64,000 bases of DNA from Struthio camelus (GCF_040807025.1 NC_090942.1:201368747-201432746), one strand, 5' to 3'; counted from the first letter of the stretch, positions 39,914 through 52,462 are shown. The notes: generated by a model not told the origin, from the letters alone. Numbers and translations are program-made.

Positions 39914-42244
39914 AGAATATTACTACGATTGTGAAGCTAAGTATGACAAAGCTGGGAAATGCTAGAGCAAAAGTTGCCTGTCCCACTTCAGTTCAACTTT
40001 CTGATGCCTCCACATGCTGATTCCAGCTTTCTGTGCAAACATGGACCCCTCTATCTGAGCACTGAGTGGGTTAGGTTCACCTACTGAGCTGCTACCAAGT
40101 CTTTGCTTGGTATATGGCTGTAGTTTTTTTTATTGCGTATTTTTAACTTACTATTGTTTATGAGACTTCTTCATGGATTATTTTATGGTGCTCATCATTC
40201 ATGGGCATTTTCTCAAAGCCTTTGTGAGAGGAAGATCTGCTTTTTACTTAGATATTTTACTTCTCATCTAAGTTTTTTTTTTTTAAATTAGTGTCTGTCT
40301 CTCCATTTGACCATCTTCTATTCAGGCATTTAACAGGGTCTAGCATATATAAGCATATATGGCACAAAAATAAGCTAAAAATAAAGAAACGTTTAAGAAA
40401 AACAGCAATATATCCTCCAACTAGAGGAACTATCTTCTAAGACATCTTTGGTGAATCTCTAGTAGGCATCTTCTATTGGTCATCTGCTTGAGGATACCCA
40501 GTTGTTGGTACTGGGATCAGGCTAGTATTGTATCTGGAAGTAGTAAGTGGCACGTTAAATGATTGGTGATACTCAGAAGAATAACTTATTTTTAAAGGAA
40601 AAAATATGAAAGAAAAAGGTGGGCAGGAGATTTCAAAATAAAAATTGATTCCAATGAAAATATTAAATTTAGGTCAGCTGGGAGCACTAATCCAAAAGCT
40701 GTCCAGAAAGCCTGAAGGCTGTAAATGAACCAGAGAGCTGAATTGGACAGGACCCTTGGAAAGAGATAGAGAACTATCAAGTTGCGTTAATAGGTTTTTC
40801 CACTTCTTACATCTGTGATGCTGTCAGTGACTTTCTAGCTGATATTATGTCCCTGTATACCTCTCTAATGGTTTCACCTCTTTAATAATATATAACCTAG
40901 AAATGGATTATTGTGTTACAATATATAAGTGCAAACTGTGCAGTTTAAGCTTCTTCCTGTTCCTCAGACTCTTTCCATCTTCCTTTTCTTCCTCCTTACA
41001 TATTCCTTAGGTCTTTTTGTACACCAGCCACCATTTGCAAGCTTTTTTCGCTCTTTCGTCCTAGGAACAGACTAATTCTGCAAAGTACTTTTCTCTGGCA
41101 CTACTGAAAAGTTCATATGAAGCAGTTACATGCCCTGAAAAGGGGAGAGATTTGGGATAATAGGGCCATTAGTCCTGCTGGTTTTCATAGTCTTACTTTC
41201 AAGGTTTATCAAATATACAGACTGTCCCAGAATATCTCTGAAACTAATTCAAGGATATTGTGTTGTTTTTGTATTTCAATAGGTCTGTGACATATTTGCT
41301 CCACAACATCTGTATTTTTTTCTTAATGCTGCATCATAAAACAAAAGCAATTTTGAAAACTCTGAAGCAAGACGTACAACATATATTTCGCAGTGCTATG
41401 ACCTATTGAGAGCGTTGTCAGATATTCTAGTCTGAATTTACCCAAAATAATGCAAGAAGTGTGATCCATGCAGCTGAATCACCGTGATAGGCACAAGCTC
41501 TCTTGGCATGACTCTGTGTCAAGCGGTGACTCCGTTCATGCTTTTAGCTTTTTAGAAATACAAGCAGGATTCTAGTTCATTAAGTGTTTTGTTGTTTGAT
41601 ATGTACAGCTAAATTATGAATATTGCCATTTGATCTATAAACAATAATCATAGGGAAAACAGAACATGAAATATGATAATTAGTTTGACTGGAAGATGCA
41701 GATTAAGATATCTGGTTGGTTTCGGTATCAAGCATCTTGCTAAGCTACAGGCACAGTTAAACTGTGATAATATAAATACAATGCTAAGATTTGGCTTAGA
41801 TTTGACAAATGTTTGAATACGTATAGCCAAGGAGAACTGCACAGCCTTATTCTAGGCTGCCTTATATAAGGCAGGCTGTTAAACAGTTTGAAAAATAAAT
41901 ATGCAAGTACATAAAGAAAGGAATTGGAGAAGTGCAGGAAAACAGGTCTCGAATTTGTCTCAGGGCACTCATGAATGTGTGCAAACCTAGGAATAAGAAA
42001 GGATAAGGTAAATTATAGCAGGTTACATCCTGTCGCTCGTTGCTTGTCCCTTGATGGGAAATAAGTGTTTTGATTTTAAAAGGAAATACTGTTTCCCAGC
42101 TATTTTAATTTTAACAGTAAATATCATATCCCTATGCCCAGGCTTCTGTGGGAATAAGGCTGTGCAGTCTTGTAATAACCATTTTTAGTCTTATAATAAC
42201 TACCAAGTCATTGATCAGAAATCAACCTCATAAGGAAAGCAACC

Positions 42245-43668
42245 CGACCAGCGGTCCAGCTGGGTAAGCTTTAAACTAGGTATGATGTGGGAGGGAGATG
42301 ACAACCAACAATCAAGTGAAGAAGTGGTGAACTGGGTTGGTAAGCAAAGGCTTCAGGGTGATGTGGACAGGACAGACCTCATCATCATCAACATGGCAAG
42401 GCTGCAGTACGGTCATCCCAAGTGTATGCACACAAATAAGGAAGTGTCCATGGGAAGCTCTCATACCTTTTCTGAGAAATAAGCATGAGTGGGTTCCTCT
42501 CTGAAGTGCCTGTACACTGACACACGCAGCACGGGGAAGAAATGTGAGGAATTAGAGGTCCGCATGCAGTTACACAGTTACAATCTCATTAGGATTATGG
42601 AGACATGATGGGATAGCTCACATAACTGGAATGCTGAAATGGAGAGATATAGGCTCTTTGGAAACAACAGGACAGGAAAGCAAGGAGGGGGAGTTGGTCT
42701 TCATGAGAGAGCAGTGAGAATGCATGGAGCTCTGCCTGGGGATAGACGATGAGCCGGCTGAGAGCTTATGGGTCAGGATTAGCCAACAGACCAACATGAG
42801 TGACATTGTGGTAGATGTCTGCTATAGATCACCTGATCATGAAGAAGTAGATGAGGCCTTCCTCAAACGACTGGAAGAAGCCTCACGTTCATTGGCCTTG
42901 GTCCTCGTGAGGGTCTTTAACTACCCAAATATTTGCTGGAAGGACAACATAGCAGGGAACAAGCAATCCAGGAGATTTGCAGAGTGCATTGATGATAATT
43001 TCCTGACAGGTGATTTAAGGAGCCAATGAGAAGAGATGGTCTGCTGGACTTGATAGTTACGAAAGAAGAAGAATTGGTTGAGAATGTGAAGGTCGGGGCA
43101 GCTTTGGCTGCACTGCTCATGAGACAGTGGATTTCAGGATCCTGAGAGGAGGGAGCAAGGCTTAGAGCATGACTTAAGCAGGATTAATCCAGGACCCTGG
43201 ATTAATCTCCTTCAGGAGAGCAGACTTTGGCCTGTTCAGGGATCTACCTGGAAGAATCTCGTGGGAGACCGTCCTGGACAGAAGAGGGGAGCAGGAGAGC
43301 TAGTTGACTTTAAGGATCACCTCTTCCAAACTCAAGAATGATCCATTGCAACAAGCAGAAAACCAGGCAAAGGCAGCAGGAGGATGGATGAACATGGATG
43401 AACAAGGAGCTACTGACTAAATTCAAACATAAAAAGGAAGCATACAGGAGACTGAAGCAGGAATAGGTGACCCCAGAGGAAATAGAGACACAATCTGAGT
43501 GTGCAGGAATGGGGGTAGGAAAGCCAAAGCCCACCTGGAGCTGAACGTGAGGAGGTATGTGAAAGGAAACAAGAAGTTCTTGTTTCTATACTTCTGCACC
43601 ACTTCTATGTATCTATAAGTATCTCAGAAGCAAAAGGAAGACTAGGAAAAATGTGGGCCCACTGTTGC
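42245..43668 (+). mobile_element. CR1 LINE fragment, sense, 5' region and endonuclease part of ORF2
   Basis: The left part reads like the CR1 start of ORF2 (the gtacactgacacacgcagca motif near 42512). The endonuclease domain follows, recognisable through many frame breaks: a GVCYRSPDHEE-like segment, then a 'GDFNHPDICW'-like segment read here as VFNYPNICWKD, and NKQSRRFAECIDDNFL near 42958-43005. It ends near 43668 with a RKTRKNVGPL segment, before the reverse transcriptase would begin. It is a dead copy, and the longest surviving frame is 101 codons. CR1 elements are usually 5'-truncated, so a copy keeping the 5' and lacking the 3' half is notable. It abuts an oppositely oriented copy. Confidence 0.88.
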
Positions 43669-43669
43669 C

Positions 43670-44865
43670 TCTTGTTCTATCTCCGTGCACATTCAAGTTG
43701 GTGAATGTTTTGGCCTTCTCTTCTGAAGGCTGAACAACTTGCCTCTTGTTGTATGTGATATGCTCCAGCCTCCTAATCATCTCAGTGACCTTCTCCCAGG
43801 GTTGCTCCAGTATGTCAGTGTCTCTCTTGCACGGGGAAACCCAAAACTGTACATGGTATTCTAGATGTGGTGTCTCAAGTGCCAAATGAGGGGAATGATC
43901 ATTTTTCTCAGCCTGCTGGCTACACTCTTGCTAATACATCTGATAATGTGGTTGGTCTTCTTAGCCACAAGGGCACGCTGCTGGCTCATGTTCAACTTGT
44001 TGTCCACTAGGACCTTCCAGGTCCTTTTCTGCAAATCTGCTGTCTACTCAGCTGTCCTGGCATAGATGCAGGATTTTGCACTTGCCTCTGTTTAACTTCG
44101 TGAGGTTCCTGTCAGTCCCATTTATCCAGTCTGTTGAGCTCCCGCTAAATAGCAGCCTTGCTCTCCAGTGTGCTGACTGCTCCCTCCAGGTTGCTGTCAT
44201 CCACAGACTTGCTCAGTATGCACTCGTTTATATCATCCGTACTATTGTTGAAATACTAAACAGTACTGGCCCTAATAGAGATCCCTGAAGAAAGCCACAA
44301 GTAACCAGCTGCCAGTGGGCCATCATAACCCTGATCTTGACCCTATGACCTGGCAGTCCACCCAACTTCCTACCTCCTTATCTAAGCCCTATCTCAGTTA
44401 TTTGGCTCAAAGAATAGTGTGGAAGACAGTATCAAAGACTTTGCTAAGGTCGAGATACAGGACATCTATTGCTCTCCCCTTGCCCAGAGAGCCAGCCATC
44501 TCGTCGTAGAGGGCAATCAGGTCAGGAGGGCAATCAGTCAGTTACATCCATGGAAAATCTATGTTGGCTGTTCCCACTCACCTTCTTGCCCTTCATGTGC
44601 TTGAATGCGGCTTCCAGGAGGATCTATGCCAGAAACGTCCCAGGGCTGAGGTTATTTTGGCTGTAGTTTCTCCTATCTCCCTTCTTGCCCTCTTTGAAGA
44701 TGAGCCTGATGTTCATGTTCTCTCAATCATTAGAAGCCTCCCTTGATCACTCTGTCATTTCACAAATGATAGAGAACGTCCTTGCTAGGTCCCTCAGCAC
44801 CGCTGGGTGCATCCCATCAAATCTTAAGGATTATTTCTTTTTATATGCTTTACTGAGGAGAAACA
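43670..44865 (-). mobile_element. CR1 LINE fragment, antisense, reverse transcriptase and C-terminal part of ORF2
   Basis: Read on the minus strand from the right, it starts near the 'DGMHPAVLRDLA' segment (gggtgcatcccatcaaatct on plus, near 44806). It passes through reverse-transcriptase sequence and ends in the C-terminal HLEYHVQFWVSP and DRTRGN segments near 43860-43670. On the plus strand the matching cues are the acactcttgctaatacatct part near 43922 and the aagactttgctaaggtcgag part near 44434. All frames are broken. The CR1 3' UTR and terminal repeats are missing at the left junction. Confidence 0.88.
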
Positions 44866-46850
44866 CGGACATTGAGATGACTGAGGGTCTGTAGGATTTA
44901 CAAGTTTCTGAAGGGGTTTTGAGACGTGATTCTCCCTCTGAACGCACTAACCATACATCAGTGTGGTCTGGGGTTTCAAGGGGACAGTGAAAGGCAGGAT
45001 TTTAATGGAAAAAGGGGGCAAAAGCAAAAAGGCCTGCATTAGTGTTATCCAGACGTACCATGCAGTTGTGACTATGCAGTTGTGCAGCTGTTTTGATCAG
45101 AGCAGTGTACACAGTAGAAGAAATAAGCACACCAACAGTGTAGCGCCCAGAGACAAGTCTTTAAAATGAAATGTATTATTTGCTCTCCTGCGAATCTGTG
45201 CAGCTAATCTGAGTTCAGTTTGCCTAAGAAAACCAGCAACAAAGAACAAGTACTGCACAGCATCCTGCAGTCTTGCCTCAGCCTGCTCTGGTTTACCATG
45301 GGAGTGGGCTTAGCCCACCATTTAGAGGCGCAAGATACTTAAAGTTCTCCCCGCTTTCCTTTATTTCCCCAGGCTTACACTGGATGTAGAGTAGCATGAA
45401 TGAGACCAGAAGCAAGTTCACACAATACCATCTCAGTGCAAGTTGCTCCTTTGCATTCACACTTTTTCCAGAAGGTGTTTATCCCACAGCTAAATTTAGT
45501 TTTAGTGTAATGTCAATTGCCTGAAGCGCAAGAATGAAACATATACACAACCAGATAAAACAACATAGCTTTGATTTTCTTCTGCAGGTTGGACAATTGT
45601 AATGCAATATATGGGATCACTTTGTCCCATTTTAAACAGTGCTTTATAAAGGCCTAACTTCAGACATTTGTAACACACAGTTGGGGTTCTTGTCTTGAGT
45701 AAAGTGAGACAGATATAGCAAATCTCTTACCCTTACTTCCAAAAAAGCACTTTAATCTTGAGGAACCTTTCTCACTCATCTTTTGTATTAAGCCTTCATC
45801 TAGGACAGTTCCATTATAATGTATTTTTTTTTATGCAACATTAATTCTACTGTGCTGAGCACTTGCATGTACCTTACACAGCCTGTAAGCTATTTTTACA
45901 TTTCCCACAAGTTTGAACTGTATTTATAATGGCTCATCCCTTTTTAATATAGAGGTCTTGCCCTTATCTGAGTAAGTGACTCATGAATAGAGCACTTTGG
46001 TTGCTAGTACTATTCCTTTTATTGATTTTAAAACACATCTTGCATGAAATTTATTCCGTTGGTCCAAAGTTAACAGTATATATAAAAATATTGAAGGAAC
46101 AGGAAATGCCAATATGTGTGTGTGCACGCAGTTACTACATGTGTAGTTCACATGCGTATGTGTAGCAATCAACTCAAATTTGCACACAATGGGGGTAAAG
46201 AGTTGTATTACTCCTTGTCTAACACTGTAGGTTATGTACTTGTGTGTGTGTGTAGATCTATACACATTCATAAATTGAATTCTGCATGAAAAAGAATGTA
46301 ATCACAGGGATAAAATATCATATGCATCATAGCATAATGATTTAGCCAGGACTTTTCCATGTCTAGATTCAGGTTCTTCTGTTGGGCTAGTCTATCATTG
46401 CATAGACACTACAGCTGTGCCCTACGCCCAGTATGCCACAGCCGGGGCCTTCTTTCTTTTTAGAATCCTTGAATTACACATGCTTAATTTGTTTTTCTTG
46501 AAGTTTTATGTTCAATGTGGGATAGAAGTAAACCCCTAAATTTGGGATTATTTCAGCTAAGGTTTTCTGAAATGTAGTCCCTTCATTTTTTTAAGGCATC
46601 TCCAAGCCCATGGGCTCCAAGACAGTCTTGCTGATACCCGGCACTCAGACAGTGCTCCTGGCCCCCCAGCTGATCTCAGTTGCTCGGTTCACGTTATCCA
46701 GCTGTGTCCATGCTATGCTCTGACCCACCACGTGAACCAAGTGATAGCTCCTTTCCCGCCTCACAAGTCGTGGGCTACCCTTGAGAGCAACGCAATCCGA
46801 GACACGTGAAAACCCAGAAAATGCGATGTTGTGACCCATGAGAGCACCAG
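44866..46850. other. Intergenic, nothing recognised
   Basis: AT-rich sequence between the CR1 pair and the orphan CpG island. It has short TG/GT microsatellite-like runs near 46116-46126 and 46241-46254. No conserved exon was recognised. Confidence 0.55.
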
Positions 46851-47790
46851 CCTGGCCAGAGCCCCAGAGCAGGGGGCAGGGCTTACCTCCGGGCATGGCT
46901 GCGCTTGTCTAATTAAGGTCCCATCTTAGAGAAAGCCGCTGCCTGTGGCTCGGGCACGCAGCAGAAGAGGGCGCCCGGCAGCCGAGGGCCGGCGGAGGGT
47001 GTGCGGGGCGCAGGCTGCCGTTCGGCGGCAAGGCGAAAAGGACAGATTTGGGGGAAAAGCTTCCACCGCCTGCGCGGAGGATCCCCGAGCTTCCGTGTCC
47101 CGGAGGGGAAGGCGGTGGCAGCTGTGACATTACGCAGCACCCCCTGTTTTAGCGAGCTTCCACTGATGCTGCTAATTCTGAAATAACTTTAAAGCTTGCT
47201 AACTAAATTTTAAATAAAAATAAATAAAGCCTAGAAAAACTAAGCAAAGGAAAAATAACTGCTAGAAGTTTCACCGACACAGATTCTAGCCTGTTTTATG
47301 ATCCCTCGTGCCCTTTAGGGTGCAGAGTCCTCAGACCCTGGGCGCACCCGAAAACCGGCGATATTATTTGAAGTCAAGCGGCCAGCGAGGGCGGTCAGTG
47401 GGCAAAGCTGCGTTTCGGAAAAGCTTTTTCCGGTCGTTCCCAAGGAAATCACAGTGCGAAAGAGGGTTTTGTGAGCCGCAGGATAAAATGCAACATGAGG
47501 GCTTTTCCCCTCCCTTTTCAGTCCCATTGTCAGGAACAGGGAACAGGGGGGCTGCCCGGGCCGGGCCCCGACCCCTGCTCCGGCCCCGGCCCCGGCCCCG
47601 CAGCCGCTGCCCGGCCCGCGGAGCTGTCCGCGGTGCTGCAGCGGTCCGCGGAGCTGTCCGCGGTGCTGCAGCGGCGCCGGCTCCTTCAGGGCGAGGAGCC
47701 GGCTGCGCTCCGGTGAACCCTGGCGCATTTTCTGTCTTTGATCTTGGGCTCCTTGGGGGCTTCGTTTTTCCAGACACCCCAACATAAATC
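46850..47790. promoter_or_regulatory. Orphan CpG island (unassigned promoter candidate)
   Basis: A GC-rich, CpG-dense block lies between RNF6 and ATP8A2, with an AT-rich dip near 47170-47280. It contains a GGGGCC-like run (about 47575-47600) and a 30-bp tandem duplication at 47616-47674. On the minus strand an ATG at 46896 reads MPG and then meets a good donor, ggag|gtaagc (exon end 46887), which could be a small first coding exon of an unknown transcript. No known protein was recognised in any frame. It may be the promoter of a noncoding RNA, an upstream ATP8A2 promoter or a distal regulatory island. Confidence 0.55.
47616..47674. repeat. 30-bp tandem duplication in the orphan CpG island
   Basis: The unit starting ccgcggagctgtccgcggtg occurs twice in direct succession (47616 and 47646). 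The copies agree except for the last base. It directly follows a (ccccgg)-type run. Confidence 0.92.
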
Positions 47791-47879
47791 GCCTTCTCTC
47801 TTTACGTCTCTGGCCCTGCGACCTGTGAAATGTGGATGATTTTACTCCCTCTCCCGTATAATGCCTGGAGAGCAATGTC

Positions 47880-50800
47880 TATGAAACACTTTTCCAGTTT
47901 GCAGAAACGATTCTGAGGAATGAAAGAAAGCTCAGTTTGCGGTGCGTGAGTCGTCTGAGTTTCCCAAATAGCAGAACTACAGAGAGCAATGTGCATTTTA
48001 GCCTAGTCATCCAAAGCACTGAAAACAAGGAGCACAATGAGTTCTGGTTCCTGGAGTAAACTAAATGCTTCTTCATTACATTAGAACTGTATTTCAGTGG
48101 TTTAAAAATTATTTTTTCTTAATTTATGTTGTACACCACATTTTAATTTTCCAGGATTTGAATGTTTTAAATAATGTACAAGTCACTGAGATACTTTATA
48201 CTGACTTCTAGTACCAATCAAAGGACAGCCCTGACCATAATAGCTGGTCTAAAACATTAAAATTGAGAACATTTATACACTTACTGCAGATTATGGTTTC
48301 ATCTTAACAAGAGTATTGGCTCCCTAAAACTCTCATTAGTCATTCTTGAGCACATTAAAACGAGCCCAACTTTCAACTCTTCCGCATTTTTTACAATAGT
48401 TCATAGTGGCTGCCAGCAACTGTAGTATTATATGTATGCCTTAGATTTTCTTTGCATCAATGTCATTGATTACAAAGCAGGTAAATATTGGACTCAGGTT
48501 AGCTAACACCCGAGCAGTGGGACAAGCAAGTGAACAAAAATAATGAAAGTACCTCTCATGTAGTGTGAGAACTATCTACATTCTGGAAATCTACCTTGAA
48601 ACTTATTCTCCTTAAACTTCTCCTTAAAATTTTCTTAAGCCGGGTGGTGCTAAGCAACCTACACTAAAGGATCCAGAAGGAGCTTTCTCTAAGCATTTAG
48701 AATAGCAATTGCTGATTTTTTAACTTATTTTAAATGGGTGATGAATGACTGCTACCTCCCATATATTTCAGCATATACTTTGCATAATGCTATTTTTTTC
48801 CTGTGTGTGTAAACAAAGGCAAAATTTTTCCTCAGCACAAAGATTTGCTTTAAAACCAAGATAGCCTTTCTTTTTTAAGACTGAAGAGTAAGGCAGACAC
48901 ATGAAATTACTCTAGCCCGATAACACAGGATTGCCATTGCTGGTAACAGGCCATAAGCTTTGTACTAACTTTACAAGGCCTCAGGACTGAAGCTTGTCAA
49001 GCTTGCTTTGTCTGAACTTGCATTGACCTGTCTGGACCTTTGATTTTACTTTGTTTAGCTGTAACACCATTTTTTCTAATGAGCAGCTGGCTATGTCTAA
49101 TTGTTCTACTTTTGTTCACCTTTGTATAGTACAGCCATAGCTTTTGTATAGATAGCCGTAACAAGAACTTATCCTGTGTAGGATGAGGTATTTTTGCCTA
49201 ACATAATAATGTAGTGTAGACAAATACAGGCCTGGCACAATGGCAGAGCCCCTTGAAAGTAGGAACACAGGACACAGTAGAGGAGTGGATGCGAAAGATG
49301 GTAAGAAAAGGCATATAGGCTGGTACTGGAGCTCCCAAGGTAAAGCCAGTTTTAAGAATAACAAAATCAAGTATGTAAATACATAAATATCATCATATAT
49401 AGTAAATTTGGAGGTAACATGGAGTTGCAGACCAGTGAAGGAAGAGCAAGGTGTAAAAGCATGTTGGCAAGCAAAAGCCCCAGGCTCAGTCCTAGAATAG
49501 AAAGAAGAAGAGGAAGAAGAAACATCACACTTTTCCCAGCAAAGACTTTGGGACCCTGATGATTTACTGCAGCTCTGGCTCCCGCTGCCTGGGGAAGACT
49601 GGCACTGTCAACCTTAGGAGGGGCAGTGGAAAGGTAAGCATAACACCAGAAAAAGGAGAGATACTAAGAGTGTGTGCATAACAATTTCAACTGTATTGTA
49701 ATTATTGAGATTTTTAAAATAGTACTCTTTTATTTCATTTTTAAAAAATTTCTATAATAATTAAATTTGGACTAATAACAATTCTTTGATTAGACTGTTA
49801 AGAACACAGTTTTATAAGATATGTTTCTTTTTTTTAATAACAAAACTGTATGTAGCATTAGTAATTACAGCAAAGGATTATTTGGAAACTTGGAGTAAAC
49901 AGTCTCTCTAAGGTCCCAGATGACATCTGGCACTGTCAGAAATAGAATCAAGATATCCTGTCTCCCAGTCTGGCACATTAACCACAGATCCATTCTTCCT
50001 GCCTTTGCTTTATTTATTACATTGAAATAATTATTACGCATATTGAGCTCTTTGAAAGCACATTGCTATAAATACTAGAAAAGTGAACACGTTGTAATGT
50101 GAAAAACACAAACTGCTTTCTTAATGTTTTTAGTATATCACTCAGGGAATCATATTGTCATGACTCAGGGTCCCATAAAATAAAATTTATTGCACATCAG
50201 CAGTATGACAAAAACAGACATTGCATAACAAAATGACAAAGGTGAGACTGCAGCACGGGAGAATGATGTATTTCTTTTCTCATATTGCAGGGGAAACCTC
50301 ATCAGATTGTTACTAGTGAACACGAGCTTTCAGAAACAGAACCAACTCAGGTTCACCTAGGAGTATATGCTTAACTTTCCTGCAGGCCCTACCGGTATGC
50401 TTTCTGAGCAGGATTCACTTTTTTCCTCAGTTACTGAGATTATGCTGCGGATCTGCTTCCTTACAAGATACTTTAGCAGCCCACTTTCTCCCCTTGACTT
50501 CCTATTAGATTGCAGTATATGATTCCACATAAAGTAGTGGCTGCAAACTGAAAACGCAGGCATGTCTTCTGATGCTCACTGGGGCAATGACAGTTTTATT
50601 TCTTCCTTGCTATTAGGCGTCACTAAAATCCCTGGTCATGAGGGCACAGAACTATAGCGATCCTCAGGGATCTGCCTCCCACTAGGGTACATCTCAGGCT
50701 TGTTGAGATCAGTGCGGACTAGGTCCTCACTTTGAGGAGCTGGAGTACTCAGGTTCATACACCTGAGAAGCTGTGCATGCATGCAAGCCAGATGAAGGTA

Positions 50801-51780
50801 CTCCTGGCATCTTAGCTGGAGCAGTATTTAAGGACATTGAAGATATGGAGAGGAAAGTAAGTTGCTGATTTTGATAGAGCATAAGACAGAAAGCGTGCTT
50901 CTTAACTACCACTAGAGACTATCTTGTGGCACTGTCAGCTTACAGCTGACAGTGCTTTTAGTGTACTGTAAACACAGTTCACTTGAGGGGTAATTTCTGA
51001 GGAAAAAGCAAACATGAAACTAAGAGCTGCCGTTCTTTTTTGGTCCTTTTTTTTGAGCACTTTCCTTGCCTTTCATCTGACAGCTTGAACCCAAAGTGAA
51101 CTTCATCTTTTATTTGTATTCTAGCTGTCTAACAACATAAGTGAATTGGTTTTCTGTTCTCCACGCAATCCTACTGGTACAAAAACACTGTCTGCAACAA
51201 AATATAATCTGTGGAGAGGCAAAACAGTAAGCTGATGGAGAAAGCTATATTAATGAAAAGAGCTCCGTGTCATGGACTTAGAATGCTAAGGTCATGCAGG
51301 AAAGCCGGCATGCAGTACTACCTCTAGCGGGTCATTTCATTCTCAAAAGCTCTTGGGCCTTCCTTCTCCCAGAGTGATAAACTCCACAAGGGTAAAAGCT
51401 TCTCACAGGCCAAGAAGTATGTGTTGACAGCAGTACTGTCTCAGAGTGAGACTCCCCAGGTGGTTCTAATCTATCCAGTGAAGTTAGTGTAAAACCACTG
51501 CAATTTTATACTACTTTGCACCTACAAAACTCCTTGATGTTTCCTTGATGTTTAAGTGGAGTAGGAAGGGCAGCAGGCAGGAAGGAGCCTGGCAGGAGGC
51601 CCCGGTGACGAAGGATGCCTGCGAACTGGGAAGTCTGTTTAGGGATCCAGACTCCAGCGGGGGCTCTGGTAGACACGGGGGTAAATAACTCGAATCTGTA
51701 AGTGTTCTGGGTGCCTAAACTGTTAATGAAATATTAATTTCAGGTAAGTAGCGTTAAAAAAGAAAACCCTTACTTCACCG
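47880..51780. other. Intergenic, nothing recognised
   Basis: AT-rich sequence upstream of the ATP8A2 island with no recognised exon or repeat family. A short GAA-rich run lies near 49500-49523 and a perfect inverted repeat lies at 50929-50955. Confidence 0.55.
50929..50955. repeat. Perfect inverted repeat (11-bp arms, 5-base loop)
   Basis: gcactgtcagc and gctgacagtgc flank the loop ttaca. On either strand it would form an 11-bp perfect hairpin. It is too short for a typical microRNA precursor, and there is no T run suited to a small-RNA terminator beside it. Confidence 0.85.
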
Positions 51781-52383
51781 TATCTTGTGGAATCATTCAT
51801 ACTTGGGTAAACTCAGCTGTAGGATGCCGCTCGCTGGGCCGGGGGGAGCAGCACTTTGCCCACAGGCAGATGGGTCCTGGGGGGGTGTCAGGCAGCAGGG
51901 AATCGGCGCGCCAGGCTCTGCGTACGAGCGACCAAGCGGGACAACACCACGCAGCGCTGCGAGCTGCGGCCCTGCCGACCTCCCGGCTGCGCAGCTGAGC
52001 GCAGCAGGGCCGGGAGCGGGGAGGGGGGGCTCTGTACCTGCCCCCCGCCACGGCCGTGGCTCCGCAGGCCGCAGCGCCGGCGCGGCCCGCAGCCGGCTCT
52101 CGCCCCGCCGGGGCTCCCTGCAGGAGGCAGGCGCCGGGCGCCGGCGGGGCCCGTCCCCGGCAGGGGCAGGGGGCGGCCGAGGACGCCGGCTCTCGGGCGG
52201 GCTCGGCTCCCCCCGTCTCGCCGCCGCGGGCAGCCGAGCCCGGCCAGGGCTTAGCGCCTCGCCCGCCCCCGCAGCGAGGCCGCCGCCGCCGCAGCGCGGC
52301 GTCTGCGTGAGGGGGGGCCCATGGCCAGCCCGCCGCCGCCGCCCTAGCCGGCCCCGGCTTCGCCCGCCGCCCGCCGCCGCAGC

Positions 52384-52462
52384 ATGCCGACCCGGGCTGG
52401 GCTCGACACGGCGCTGAAGATGTCTCTGCGGCGGAAATCCTCCAAGATCCATTCGTCGGCTG
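52384..52462 (+). CDS. ATP8A2: ATP8A2 coding exon 1 (P4-ATPase phospholipid flippase; partial)
   Basis: The exon encodes 26 residues plus one base. It starts MPTRAGLDTALKMSLRRKSS and ends KIHSSA, followed by a consensus donor g|gtgagg at 52463. As I recall the human long isoform, it starts with a closely matching segment (AGLDKALKMSL, then basic residues and SS) and splices at the same Gly codon. The start codon has A at -3, and a second in-frame ATG (MSLRRKSS) lies 12 codons later. ATP8A2 works with a CDC50 subunit (TMEM30A) to move phosphatidylserine to the cytosolic leaflet in neurons and photoreceptors. All transmembrane and catalytic parts lie in later exons outside the window. The call rests on a short match plus the genomic neighbourhood; ATP8A1 has a different N-terminus. 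Confidence 0.8.

Larger units (their letters stand above)
34397..42244. other. Intergenic region downstream of RNF6
   Basis: No gene recognised. AT-rich, with scattered short chance open frames. It contains an alternating CG/CA tract at 34552-34573, a T17-ish run near 35560 and a G15 run at 39899-39913. SHISA2, which I recall lying next to RNF6 in human, is not seen here on either strand. Confidence 0.6.

Noticed and set aside
42724-44894. Short frames resembling an endonuclease/reverse transcriptase gene
   Set aside because: They are surviving pieces of broken CR1 LINE copies and not host genes.
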